Of a stretch of DNA of 64,000 nt, positions 17,925 to 27,110 are shown one piece after another (the first letter of the stretch is position 1; every line of letters starts with the position of its first letter). The DNA lies in assembly GCF_013186535.1 (NCBI RefSeq), contig NZ_JABMCZ010000003.1:1-64000 (forward strand). The letters run 5' to 3'. Position numbers and translations under genes: made by a program. The stretch is from Nocardia terpenica (lineage in GTDB: Bacteria; Actinomycetota; Actinomycetes; Mycobacteriales; Mycobacteriaceae). Under the pieces are notes generated by a model. It was not told the origin of the DNA. It made no database searches and saw nothing but the letters and a program-made list of their open reading frames with translations.

Positions 17925-19730
17925 TCATGGGGGTAAAGGTCGGTGTTTCTCTCGCGGGTTTTTAGCGCGCCCGTCGACGTTGCTTCTATTGTTGGGTGGT
18001 TGGTCCCGTAATCTCCGGGCGATATCGAGGGTTTTCTGAGTTGGAATGTCGCCGATGGTTTGCAGGCGTCGGTTGAGCAGGGCCAGGGTGCGGTTGAGCG
18101 CGGCGGGCTCGCCGAGGAGGGCGTGCAGGCGCAGGATGTCTTGGTAGATGGGTTCGTTGCAGGGGTCGGCGACGAGCGCGGTTTCCAGCAGTGCCAGGGT
18201 TTGGCGGGGGTCGGAGTCGACCATCATCTGAGCCAGGTTGCCCAGGGCATTGAGTCGGTCTCGGCGCGCGTTCTCCCGGATCGGTGCGATCCAGTCACTG
18301 GTGAAATCTTCGTCGAGGACTCCGCTGGCCGCGGCGAGGATCGCGCGGCACGCATGCTTCCGGTCGTCGTCGCTGGTGGCGGTGCGCAGGGCAGTGACAG
18401 CCGCGCTGAAGTCACGGTAATCGACGCGAACCCGGCCGGGGTCGAGCCGGTAACGGACCTTGTCCCCGTCGAGGATGTCGGTGATCACGCCACCGGTCGC
18501 TGCGGCGACCGAGGCTCGCAGCCGCGACAGCACCGTGTTGAGGGCGTTCGCGGGGCGGCGAAGGTTCTGCCCGGCCCACAGGGCCTCGACCAGAGTGTCG
18601 CGAGTGACACCGTCCGGGTGTACCGCCAGCACGGTCAGCAGTTCGCGCTCGCGGGGCCGCAGCAGCCGGGTGATCTCGACCGGATCGGTGTCCGGGCTCG
18701 CGTTCCACAGCACACGAAGCCGACCGAATACCTCGACAGACAACGGCACCACCACAGCCGACGACGATGCGGGGACCGCCGCTGGCTCGACCGATCCGCC
18801 CACAGCGGCGTCGCTGCCGGTCGTGCAGCCCCGCACGACCGCCGAGCCGTGGGCCGCAGCCGGTTGGATCGGTGGTTCTGCTGCCGGTCCGGGTGGGGAG
18901 TCGATGGCGGCGGTGGGGGCCGAGACGGCAGTGTCGAGTCGGTAAACGCCGGGCACACGGCGACGCGGGGCACCCGCCCGGGTACGCCACCAGCGGGTCA
19001 GCCGTTGCCGGTCACACCGGGGGCGGGCGCTGCCGATCAGCTGAGCGGCCACGGTGTCGGCCAGACCGCGCGCGGCGATGTACAGGGAGCCGGTGCGGGC
19101 TGTGGTGCAGTCTCCGGTCACGATGGCCTGCGCAGCGGCCGGGTCCAGCGGCCAGACCGCAGCGACCGGAACTCCGAGCGCGGCGGCGATCTCACCGGTG
19201 CGTCCCTCACCGATAAGCAGTAACGCTTTCGGCGGGCCCCCGACGGCGAGGCGGGCCAGCCGGGCTCGCGTCGCAGAGTCCACCAGATCGGCGCGGACCA
19301 CCACGACCAACAGGTCGGCACCGGCCATCAGCGGCAGTGCCGCTGAGTCCGGATCGGCCAGGCCGCAATCTGCGATCAGCACCGCATCCGCGGCCCACAC
19401 AGGCCCGTCCGGCCCGGCCGAGACCGGAGCAGTCAGGATCGCCCGGACCTCGGCCGGTGCCCGGGGCGCGGCGATCACCGGCACACCCGACGGCAACAGA
19501 CGAGCGTGCTCGGCCAGTCGGACCGGGAGGTGCGGCGAGCGGGCAGCACGAGCCAGACTCCCCAGCCCGGCACCAGGATTCCCCGACAGCAGATCACCGA
19601 GGCGGCCACCGGCCGGGTCGGCTTCCACGACGATTACCGGCTGCCGGGTAGGCCAGGCAGCGGCCAGCACCAGGGCGGTTGTGCTCGCCCCTGCGCCGGG
19701 GCTGCCCACCCCTGCGACTGCGATCAACAT
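17925..19730 (-). CDS. ParA/MinD-like domain fused to a BTAD regulator domain
   Basis: This is a 601-residue protein; ATG 19730 is chosen over upstream GTGs because AAAGGTGG precedes it. Residues 1-200 resemble a MinD/ParA-type ATPase (LIAVAGVGSPGAGASTTAL, VIVVEADPAGGRLGDLL), but the P-loop lacks the usual lysines. After a Pro/Ala linker, residues of about 330-590 form an AfsR/SARP-like unit: a winged-helix DNA-binding segment (RERELLTVLAVHPDGVTRD, ALNTVLSRLRASV), then a bacterial transcriptional activator domain. It is the last gene of a leftward operon with two membrane proteins. It may regulate or position the transfer machinery. Confidence 0.75.
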   Translation of the reverse strand: MLIAVAGVGSPGAGASTTALVLAAAWPTRQPVIVVEADPAGGRLGDLLSGNPGAGLGSLARAARSPHLPVRLAEHARLLPSGVPVIAAPRAPAEVRAILTAPVSAGPDGPVWAADAVLIADCGLADPDSAALPLMAGADLLVVVVRADLVDSATRARLARLAVGGPPKALLLIGEGRTGEIAAALGVPVAAVWPLDPAAAQAIVTGDCTTARTGSLYIAARGLADTVAAQLIGSARPRCDRQRLTRWWRTRAGAPRRRVPGVYRLDTAVSAPTAAIDSPPGPAAEPPIQPAAAHGSAVVRGCTTGSDAAVGGSVEPAAVPASSSAVVVPLSVEVFGRLRVLWNASPDTDPVEITRLLRPRERELLTVLAVHPDGVTRDTLVEALWAGQNLRRPANALNTVLSRLRASVAAATGGVITDILDGDKVRYRLDPGRVRVDYRDFSAAVTALRTATSDDDRKHACRAILAAASGVLDEDFTSDWIAPIRENARRDRLNALGNLAQMMVDSDPRQTLALLETALVADPCNEPIYQDILRLHALLGEPAALNRTLALLNRRLQTIGDIPTQKTLDIARRLRDQPPNNRSNVDGRAKNPREKHRPLPP

Positions 19731-19801
19731 CGCCACCACCACCTTTCGGAAATGCTCATGTGATTTCTCGCGGACCCCATACTGTTTGGCCGTCTATCGG
19801 G

Positions 19802-20497
19802 TTACAGGGGTGTGATGGCGGTGATCATGGTGTGCCCGTCGCCGTCGTTGGTCGAGATCTGTTGCCGCCAGACGGTTTCCGGCTCGCCGGGACTCGATTC
19901 GTGAATCTCCACCGCGTACAGGCCCGCGGCGAGCGCATCAATGTGGACGCAGTAGGTCGTGTCCGCCGGGAGCGAGTCGATCCCGGCCTGGATACCCGCC
20001 GCGTCCCGGATCGCGGCCGAAGCGGCCACGACCTGGCGCGCCCGGCCGCCGTCGCGTGCCCGAAAATAGGCAGCCTCGAACAACGCGACCGCCTGCGCCC
20101 CACCACGCGCCTGCAGCGGCACCGCTCTGGACACCGCCGCCAGGAGATCGGCCTCACCCGAAGAGCGGGGGCATCCAGCCGAATCGCCGCTCACCAGCGA
20201 CACTGCTGACACCGCCGGGGTCTGCGCGACGATCACAGGCGAGGCCGCGTGGCCGCTCGGAGCCGTGTGCGGGCTGTGATGTGCTGTGGCGGTAACCGCG
20301 GCGGCGAGCGCGACCGCGCACGTCCCGCCCACCGCCGCGCGCCAGCGGCGGTGGGCGGGGGCCGTCGGCGCGGCTGTTTCCGTGGCGTTGTCGGGTGTGT
20401 TGGCTCGGGTGGCCAGCCAGTGCGCCAGCCCTACAGCCTCGCCCGTCGGATCGTCGAGGATGACCTGGTCGGGCATGCGGTCGTCGATGTCATTCAT
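19802..20497 (-). CDS. Membrane-anchored hypothetical protein of conjugation operon
   Basis: This 231-residue protein starts at ATG 20497 with GGAGG upstream. It has a cytosolic N-terminus of about 50 residues, one membrane segment at about 53-72 (VGGTCAVALAAAVTATA) and an exported C-terminal domain. That domain includes VALFEAAYFRARDGG, IQAGIDSLPADTTYCVHI and HTMITAITPL. I recall similar proteins as conserved hypotheticals in actinobacterial conjugative elements, but cannot name a family. It lies 21 bases after the upstream gene, in an operon with the ParA-like/BTAD protein. Confidence 0.65.
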   Translation of the reverse strand: MNDIDDRMPDQVILDDPTGEAVGLAHWLATRANTPDNATETAAPTAPAHRRWRAAVGGTCAVALAAAVTATAHHSPHTAPSGHAASPVIVAQTPAVSAVSLVSGDSAGCPRSSGEADLLAAVSRAVPLQARGGAQAVALFEAAYFRARDGGRARQVVAASAAIRDAAGIQAGIDSLPADTTYCVHIDALAAGLYAVEIHESSPGEPETVWRQQISTNDGDGHTMITAITPL

Positions 20498-20518
20498 AGG
20501 ATCGACCTCCTTCGCCGC

Positions 20519-21646
20519 TCATATCGCCGGAAGCTGCGCCAGCAGGCCCTCGATCGCGTCGGCGGCCTGCGGAGCGAGCGCGGCCATCGGCTCGACCGCC
20601 GCGCTCACCAGAGGCTCGGCCACCTCAGCGGCCACGGGGATCAACGCCTGCGGATCGGTCGCCGCCGTCTGCACGCAAGCCAATTCCTGCGGAACCGGGA
20701 CCGGATTGCCACCCGCAGCGCCGAGCACAGCGTCCACACGCGGATCACCCAGCCCCGCCTGCGCGATAGCGGTGGCTGCCCGGTCGGTGAGGAAGGTGTT
20801 CCAGCCGCGTTCTCGCGCAGCGATCGATACGGGCACCCAGTCCGGTCGCGGCAGCTCCACCGCACCCACCCGCACCGTATCCGGCTCAGCGGGCGACGCG
20901 GGCTCGGCCACCAGGGTCGAACCAGTCGATACCGACCAACTCGGAGCCGACCGCCCGGAACTCGCCGGAGCCGCCTGCGCGGACTCGGTGGAGTCCTGCG
21001 ACACCACAGCCGTACTCGCGTCGGCGCCACTCGGAGACATCGCGACAGGGGTGGCGATGCGCGGGGGCGCGGTAACACCGGCTTGCCCACCCGAGTGCGG
21101 TTCGATGACCACCCCCGGCTGACCGTCCGGGGGCGCGGCCAGCGCGGGAACCGCACACACCAGCATCGCCACCGCCGCGCACGCCGCCACCAGTAGCCGC
21201 ACCACCAGCGCAGCACCTCCCAGATGCGGCAGCCGAGACCGATGCGACCAGGTCCGCGGTGACCGATGCAGCGCGGGCACGACCCCGCCCACCGCCCGCC
21301 CGCGTAACGAGGTCCACAGCGTCCCCTCCCGCAGCCCGCGCACGTGGACCGCGTGTGCACGTAATCCCTTGGCCTCCAAATATTCACAGATCACGCTGGC
21401 GCGTCCGACGACCGGGCGTTCGACGCGATCCGGTGCAACAGCGATCACCACGACCGCATCGGCATCGGCGCGAACCTCCACGGGCACTTCGACATCCAGC
21501 CGCGCACACCACTCACACCCCAGCACGCGACCAGCCCGCAACCAAACCACCCACATCCCCGCCGCCGCAACCGAATCCGCCCCCACGCGAGTGGCGGCCT
21601 CCAACGCCGCCGCCACCTCCGACTGCCTACCCATCGACCAGTTCAT
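20519..21646 (-). CDS. Membrane protein with DUF4192-like N-terminal domain
   Basis: This 375-residue protein starts at ATG 21646 after AAGGAG. Residues 1-145 are cytosolic and resemble DUF4192-type domains (DADAVVVIAVAPDRVERPVV, AVHVRGLREGTLWTSL). A membrane segment follows at about 165-190 (LVVRLLVAACAAVAMLVC), ending in an ALAAPP site. The rest is exported: a Ser/Thr/Pro-rich linker, then a helical domain beginning DWVPVSIAARERGWNTFL. It is the first gene of the leftward operon. Domain similarity is modest and function is unknown; a structural role in transfer is a guess. Confidence 0.6.
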   Translation of the reverse strand: MNWSMGRQSEVAAALEAATRVGADSVAAAGMWVVWLRAGRVLGCEWCARLDVEVPVEVRADADAVVVIAVAPDRVERPVVGRASVICEYLEAKGLRAHAVHVRGLREGTLWTSLRGRAVGGVVPALHRSPRTWSHRSRLPHLGGAALVVRLLVAACAAVAMLVCAVPALAAPPDGQPGVVIEPHSGGQAGVTAPPRIATPVAMSPSGADASTAVVSQDSTESAQAAPASSGRSAPSWSVSTGSTLVAEPASPAEPDTVRVGAVELPRPDWVPVSIAARERGWNTFLTDRAATAIAQAGLGDPRVDAVLGAAGGNPVPVPQELACVQTAATDPQALIPVAAEVAEPLVSAAVEPMAALAPQAADAIEGLLAQLPAI

Positions 21647-22314
21647 GACAGACTCCTTCCTCGATTGCCGCCTCGCGAGATCAACGGCGCACACCGAGCT
21701 GGACGCACCGTTCGCCTTCGGCACATGCGTCGGCGAGACACCGCGCGGGCGGAGTGCAATAAATGGTTGGGTAAACGATTCGCGCCGCCGGAAAACGGGC
21801 GACGGACAGTGCAAGACAGGCACCCTATGCGTTCCGCTTGCTCGTCAGCAGGGGTGAATGCTTGTTCGGAGAGCCGTCGAGCGACCAGCGCACACTTGCC
21901 CCGATACCTACCGCGCCGAATGTCCTTGACCAGAACGGTGATGATGCAGACCGAGTGAAGGTGCATCGGCGGTTGCGCAAACGGGCGCAATGGCATGCCG
22001 AGTACGTCGTCACCGTCGCGTGCGGCGGGGACGAGGATCGCTGTCGGCAGCTGCTGCGCATGTGTTGATGGCCGATAGGGTTTCATCTGCGTGGCTTTCG
22101 AGTCGGACCGATGGGGCTTCGGTGTCCGGACCTCGAAAGCGCGGCGGCAGTCCGAGGTCCGATAACATGTCGCTTCCCATTTGGGAAACGGTGGCCGTGT
22201 ACTGAAGAATCAGTAGCGGCCGAGCACATCGGCGCCGGTTGACCTCGAATCGCCGGAATTCTCAGAGGGGCAGCTGTTCTGTCGGCAAACTTGGCACGAC
22301 AATACAGCGGTCGT
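21647..22314. other. Intergenic, about 670 bp
   Basis: No gene is supported. It holds the promoter of the leftward conjugation operon and an interrupted inverted repeat at 22094-22140 (GCTTTCGAG pairing with CTCGAAAGC, plus an inner CGGAC/GTCCG), which could be a terminator or regulatory stem. Confidence 0.45.
22094..22140. terminator. Interrupted inverted repeat
   Basis: The outer arms GCTTTCGAG (22094-22102) and CTCGAAAGC (22132-22140) are perfectly complementary. An inner CGGAC/GTCCG extends the stem across a bulge. It lies in gene-free sequence. The role is uncertain. Confidence 0.4.
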
Positions 22315-23421
22315 CTAGTTGTGGTTCTCTATCCAGAAATCGATATTCGCTTGGGGCCGAGAATAATTAGCCATCGGCGAGCAGATGGCGTGCAACGTGG
22401 TCCAGGGCTCGTCGTCCGTGAACCGAATGCGTAGGGCGATCTGTGCCGATCGGTTCCCGGCGAGATCAGTGAGCACCTGGAGGACAGCGAGCCGATCGCT
22501 GGGATGGATCTGCGGGTTGCGATGCCGCCAAGGGGCCAGGCGTGGGTCGTTCCGACAGTAGAACGAGTGCATCAAGGTCGTACGCAGATCCATGAGCGCC
22601 GAGCCGTGGCCACGAGGCGTGCGAGTTGAAAGATGCTCGGTCACGGGGTCTCGGCTGGGCGCTGGAATGATGGCGGTGATATCAGCGATTACCCCACGAA
22701 CGACGCGGGTACCTTGCTGGTCGGTGGCTGATCGGACTGCCATCCACAGGTGACGTTTCGATCCTGTGCCCGGGTCGTGGATGACGAGACTTTCACACCA
22801 GCGGGAGGCTGGGTCGATTGGGTCGAACATGGCAATGAGTTCGAGTCGCTTGTCGAGCCAAACGACCTGCTCCAGCAACGCTGGCAAAGTCCAGGTGGTG
22901 TCCGTGCAGAACGAGGCGGGTACTTGCCCGTGCGAGGTGCCGAATCGCGCGATGTAGCGGGAGTCGAACTCGAGCGGAACAACCGGTGTTCCACTGTCGG
23001 TTCCGATGTCACCCAAATCCATCCGAACGGCGTGCACGGCACCCGACGGACCCAGAACGGGGATGCACTTGGCGGGTACTGCGCACTCGCGACCGGGCAG
23101 ATCCTCGCTGTACGGCGTCGCCTTGCGTGCAGCCTGGGCCAGCAATGCGAGCCCTGCATCCACCGATGGCAAGATGCGGCCCAGCTCGCTCCCGCGGAAT
23201 GCGCGAAACAGCCGGTTGAATCGGCGGGGCCCTTGGTCGTCGACGATGACGGTCGGCTCCAGGGTGTCGCCCGCAAGGCACTCGACCAGAAGACGGTGCC
23301 TCCCAGGTGCTTCGGCGGGATTGCCCACAGGAAGGAGCCCTCGACTCGCCTGCGAGTTGCTCGTTACGAGCGTTTCACCCACCGATGCCGGTGGGCGCGC
23401 GTGATGTTGCACAGTACTCAT
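22315..23421 (-). CDS. PAS/GAF-like sensory protein
   Basis: This is a 368-residue leftward gene with ATG 23421 and GGGAGG close upstream. Its pattern (HRLLVECLAGDTLEPTVIV, then CIPVLGPSGAVHAVRMDLGD) recalls actinobacterial proteins with paired PAS/GAF-like domains of unknown ligand. A second PAS-like part is suggested by CTDTTWTLPALLEQVVWLDK and HLWMAVRSATDQQGTRVVRGVIADIT. No output domain is visible, so it may act with a partner. The IS630 element begins 20 bases upstream of the start codon, leaving the ribosome site but cutting off any native promoter. Confidence 0.6.
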   Translation of the reverse strand: MSTVQHHARPPASVGETLVTSNSQASRGLLPVGNPAEAPGRHRLLVECLAGDTLEPTVIVDDQGPRRFNRLFRAFRGSELGRILPSVDAGLALLAQAARKATPYSEDLPGRECAVPAKCIPVLGPSGAVHAVRMDLGDIGTDSGTPVVPLEFDSRYIARFGTSHGQVPASFCTDTTWTLPALLEQVVWLDKRLELIAMFDPIDPASRWCESLVIHDPGTGSKRHLWMAVRSATDQQGTRVVRGVIADITAIIPAPSRDPVTEHLSTRTPRGHGSALMDLRTTLMHSFYCRNDPRLAPWRHRNPQIHPSDRLAVLQVLTDLAGNRSAQIALRIRFTDDEPWTTLHAICSPMANYSRPQANIDFWIENHN

Positions 23422-23440
23422 CGCCGCACCTCCCTAGTTA

Positions 23441-24603
23441 CAGCGGCTGAATTCGTGTTGTCGCTGGGCTTGACGGCCGTGGCTGGTGGGTGGGGTACAT
23501 CTGGTGGGTGCGGTATCCGCAAGGCGGTGGGCTGACCGCCGAGCGACGGATGTTGCGGGAGCGGTTGCGGCTGGAAGCCGCGGACGCTTTCGCCCGGGGC
23601 GAGGACAATGCGGTGATCGCCCACCGGCTGCGAGTCAGCGTGCGGTCGGTGCAACGGTGGCGCCAGGCGTGGGGATCGGCGGGGCGGGAAGCGTTGCGGT
23701 CCAAGGGCCCCGCGTCGCTGCCGTTGCTGTCCGACGAACAGTTCCAGGTACTCGAACACGAGCTGGCCAAGGGCCCGGCCGAGCACGGCTGGCCGGACCA
23801 GAAATGGACTCTGGCCAGGATCAAGACCGTGATCGGGCGCCGGTTCCACATCTCCTACACGATCAAGGGGGTGTCGTTGTTGTTGCACCGGCACGGGTGG
23901 AGCCGTCAGCAACCTGCCCGCCGGGCGGTCGAACGCGACGACGCGGCGGTCGCGACGTGGGTGAAGGACGTGTGGCCGCACGTAAAACCGCCGCGGCGGC
24001 GCTCGGAGCCTGGGTCGTGTTCGAAGACGAAGCCGGGTTCACGATGACGCCGCCGACCGCACGGACCTGGGCGCCACGCGGGCACACCCCGATCGTGCGG
24101 GTCCGGGGCCGAACCACCCGCCGGATATCGATCGCCGCGCTGACCTGCTACAAGCCCGGCCATCGGTCCCGGCTGATCTGGCGACCGTATCGGCACGACC
24201 GAAATAGTTCGGGCAGGAAGAGCTTCGCCTGGACCGACTACCGGGACCTGCTCATCGCCGCCCACCGGCAACTCGGCGGGCCGATCGTGGTCTGCTGGGA
24301 CAACCTCAACACCCACCTCACCGCCGGCATGCGCCGATTCGTCACCGGCCACGACTGGCTCACTGTCTACCAACTGCCCGCCTACGCGCCCGATCTGAAT
24401 CCGACCGAAGGCATCTGGTCACTACTGCGGCGAGGCCGGCTGGCCAACCGCATCATCACCGACCCCGACCACCTCATGCGCATCGTGCGCAGCGACCTGC
24501 ACCGCATCGGCTACCACCCCAACCTGATCGACGGCTGCCTCACCGCAACCGGACTCACACCCACCCCGAAACGATCATGACGACAACACGAAATCAGCCT
24601 CTG
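23441..24603 (+). mobile_element. IS630-family insertion sequence, complete
   Basis: The ends are inverted repeats of about 23 bp that begin CAG and differ at two positions: the left arm runs 23441-23463 (CAGCGGCTGAATTCGTG...) and the right arm 24581-24603. Both sides are flanked by TA (23439-23440 and 24604-24605), the TA target duplication typical of IS630/Tc1 elements. The element is 1163 bp with one rightward transposase gene in two overlapping frames. Confidence 0.92.
23490..24580 (+). CDS. IS630 transposase made by -1 frameshift
   Basis: This is a DDE transposase that cuts and joins the element at TA sites. Frame A (to 24047) encodes the helix-turn-helix region (NAVIAHRLRVSVRSVQRW) and winged part. 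Frame B carries the catalytic triad: VVFEDEAGF, VVCWDNLNTHL and NPTEGIWSLL. Slipping back one base at the A4 run 23984-23987 (codons GTA AAA then ACC) joins VK to TAAALGAW, exactly the family sequence. I therefore take it as programmed -1 frameshifting, not damage. GTG 23508 (VRYPQGGGLTAE) is an equally plausible start. The complete ends suggest it may still be active. Confidence 0.88.
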
Positions 24604-24900
24604 TAGTGCTGGCGCGCCTGATAGCGGAAGCGCCGTATGCCGTAGTCCATTCGACCAGCCATCGGCTCGTTGGAGAACGGCCGAATACAAGGCTGATGAC
24701 TAGGCTTCAAGCTGGGCGGATCGCCCTCTCAAGCCAGGGCGCTAGACACCCATCGGGACTCGAGTTGATCTGATGCATACAGCTCTGACCTGCGCCGATG
24801 TGCACGATTGGTGGTATGCGACATAGTTGCTGAGGTAGTGTGGTATGCGCCACAGCGAAGGTCGGTCGTGGCGGATCGCAGAGTCCGATTGGGGGTCGCG

Positions 24901-25857
24901 ATGAAAACCAGACAATCGAGACCCACTATGGGGTGTTCGCCGGGACGCATGCCCAGCGAACAGGAACGTTCCGCTTCCTCGTCCGCAGGTAACGGCCGGA
25001 TCGCTGACGATCTGGACCGGGTGAGGGTGCGCCCGAACACCAGACTTGTCGAACGCCGCTTCGCCCGTGGCTGGACGCAGGAACAAGTGGCCAGAGCAAT
25101 CGCCGATCTCGCCGCCAAACATGGGAAAACGACAGGCATCACCGCCAACACGGTGTCACGACTCGAGCGCGGCTACTGCACATGGCCTCACACTCTGGTC
25201 GCCGAATTCGAATGCCTCTTCGGGTGCTCGGCATCGGATCTAGGGTTCGTCAATCGACGGGTGGGAGGAGGATCGGTTCGCCACCGTGACGTGAGACAGG
25301 ATGGTACGAGCAGCATTCCGGCTACTAAGGAAGCGTTACCTCATCCATCGCTCTCGGGCGGGAACGGTTCGTTTACCGCCGGGCTGTTCGAGGCACCCGA
25401 CCCCGACATCTACTCACCGATGTTGGCCGCTTATGGAACTCCGCAGCTCTACATCCTTGCCAACAATGAAGAGTATCGGCGGGCCTTCCCCGGCATTACG
25501 GTCGGCACCAACCTCCTGGAGTGGGCCATCTTCAACCCGATCGCGCATGATGTTCTGGTCGAGTGGGATTTGGAGACTGAGCTGCTCGGGAACTCGATGC
25601 GCCAAGCTGCGTCCAACCCTCACAACGGCGAGGCTCGGGCAATACTACGGAAGTGCTTGGATGCATCACCCGAGCTTCAGGCAATCTTCGATCGGGGAAA
25701 TTCCGACGTGCAGCGACCGTATCCCTACCAGTTGCTAAGAAACCCGGACAGTGGAGAGATACACCGGGTGGAATGCAATATCTGGGTAGCCTTCACGAAC
25801 GGCGAACGGGTTCACTTCTATATCGGCAAGCCGCTCAACGAGCGTCCCCCGAGCTGA
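24901..25857 (+). CDS. XRE-type regulator with MmyB-like ligand domain
   Basis: This 318-residue protein starts at ATG 24901; an upstream GTG at 24808 would add 31 residues without clear support. Residues of about 40-110 form an XRE helix-turn-helix (GWTQEQVARAIADLA, ITANTVSRLERG). Residues from about 155 resemble the MmyB-type ligand-binding domain (PQLYILANNEEYRRAF, LLEWAIFNPIAHDVLVEWDLE) seen in actinobacterial transcription factors that sense small lipophilic ligands. It stands next to a leftward flavoprotein-methyltransferase pair and may control it. That link is inferred from position. Confidence 0.7.
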   Translation: MKTRQSRPTMGCSPGRMPSEQERSASSSAGNGRIADDLDRVRVRPNTRLVERRFARGWTQEQVARAIADLAAKHGKTTGITANTVSRLERGYCTWPHTLVAEFECLFGCSASDLGFVNRRVGGGSVRHRDVRQDGTSSIPATKEALPHPSLSGGNGSFTAGLFEAPDPDIYSPMLAAYGTPQLYILANNEEYRRAFPGITVGTNLLEWAIFNPIAHDVLVEWDLETELLGNSMRQAASNPHNGEARAILRKCLDASPELQAIFDRGNSDVQRPYPYQLLRNPDSGEIHRVECNIWVAFTNGERVHFYIGKPLNERPPS

Positions 25858-25938
25858 GACCCGCAAGCCTGCCCGGGGCAGCCGTGCAGACCAAGTCGTT
25901 GGTCCTCTACGCGCAGAGCTAAAAACCGATGCTCTGCG

Positions 25939-27072
25939 TCAGGTGGCCTGAGTGAGTTCCGGAACGGGCAGCGGTGGATACGGAACACCGCCGATAGCCT
26001 GGGCCCGGTCGTACAACTGGTCGTTGGCCACACACATCTGGGCAACCGTGTGGCAGCCGGGGGCTGCCGCCCGCAAGAGAGCGAAGATCACCGCGTCCGA
26101 CGGGGCGCGGAGCATCGGCACGTGACCAGGGCAGAAGCGTTTGATGAGTATGTAGCCGCTGGGGCCGATGTCGGCAGGCGTGATGTCGGCCAGCGTGTGC
26201 TCGATGAAGTTGGCAGCTAGAGCGGCAGGGAGGATGACCTGTCCCCACGGATGGGGTTGTTCCCATTCTCCCAACTCGATGAATTTCTCCACGTCTGGAC
26301 GCATGCGGTCGGCGAAGTCGAAGAACGTGAGTTCTTCGACTTCGGTGGGTGACAGGCCGCTGGGCGGGCTGCTTGCGTCGTACACCACGGCCTTGAGCTC
26401 GAAACCGGAAGAATTGTACTGCCCGGATATGTGGTCTGCGCTGATGCGGCTCTGCGCGGCGATGAGCTCGGCGGCGGAGGCGCAACGCGAGCGGCACGAG
26501 AGCACCCGCTCCGGTGCTGGAATCAGGCGAAGGGTAGCCGTCGTGATGACGCCGTGACGGCCCATCCCAGCCCGCAGCGTATCGAAAAGGCGGCGACGGT
26601 GAGTGGGCGAGCAGGTGACGACCTCCCCTTCGGGTGTGACGGCCTCAAGCTCGAAGACATTCGCTGCCTGAGTACGGTGAATATGGGAAGTGCCGCCAAT
26701 ACCGGAGGCCGAGAGCGTCCCACCGACGGTCAGGTCGAGGTAGTCGGTGAGCACCGGCGGCATGCGTCCGTACGGCAGCGTCGCCTCAAGTACCTCACGC
26801 CATGTTGCCCCTGCGTCCACTGTGACACGGTCATCGCCCACCCAATGCACGGTGGTCATGCCGCGCATGTCAAGGGCGATCCCATCGGTCAAGGACTCAC
26901 CCCGCGTGGAATGGCCGCAACCTCGCGCAACCACATCGGTGGCTCCCGTCGCAGCCTCCCGGATGACGGTGACGATCTCCGCTACCGAACCCGGCCGAGC
27001 CACTAGACGAGGGGTGCGGCGGACCACTCCGCCGAAATCACGCATCGCACCACGAAGGTCCGCATCCGTCAT
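25939..27072 (-). CDS. FAD-dependent oxidoreductase, cytokinin-dehydrogenase-like
   Basis: This is a 377-residue flavoprotein with an N-terminal PCMH-type FAD domain. RGCGHSTRGESL gives the His expected to bind FAD covalently in cytokinin dehydrogenases, and VTVDAGATWREVLE and TVGGTLSASGIGGTS are typical of the fold. The C-terminal half (YILIKRFCPGHVPMLRAP) fits the substrate domain of that group. Cytokinin dehydrogenases remove the isoprenoid side chain of adenine cytokinins; the actual substrate here is unknown. At 377 residues it is shorter than the roughly 440 of FasE. It is probably co-transcribed behind the methyltransferase gene, 38 bases apart. Confidence 0.72.
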   Translation of the reverse strand: MTDADLRGAMRDFGGVVRRTPRLVARPGSVAEIVTVIREAATGATDVVARGCGHSTRGESLTDGIALDMRGMTTVHWVGDDRVTVDAGATWREVLEATLPYGRMPPVLTDYLDLTVGGTLSASGIGGTSHIHRTQAANVFELEAVTPEGEVVTCSPTHRRRLFDTLRAGMGRHGVITTATLRLIPAPERVLSCRSRCASAAELIAAQSRISADHISGQYNSSGFELKAVVYDASSPPSGLSPTEVEELTFFDFADRMRPDVEKFIELGEWEQPHPWGQVILPAALAANFIEHTLADITPADIGPSGYILIKRFCPGHVPMLRAPSDAVIFALLRAAAPGCHTVAQMCVANDQLYDRAQAIGGVPYPPLPVPELTQAT

Positions 27073-27110
27073 AGCCGAACTGTATCGGAGCTCCGTGTGA
27101 ATGCGGGCCG

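Noticed and set aside
18060..19223. Rightward 387-residue frame opposite the ParA-like/BTAD gene
   Set aside because: Mirror frame of a gene with clear domains on the other strand.
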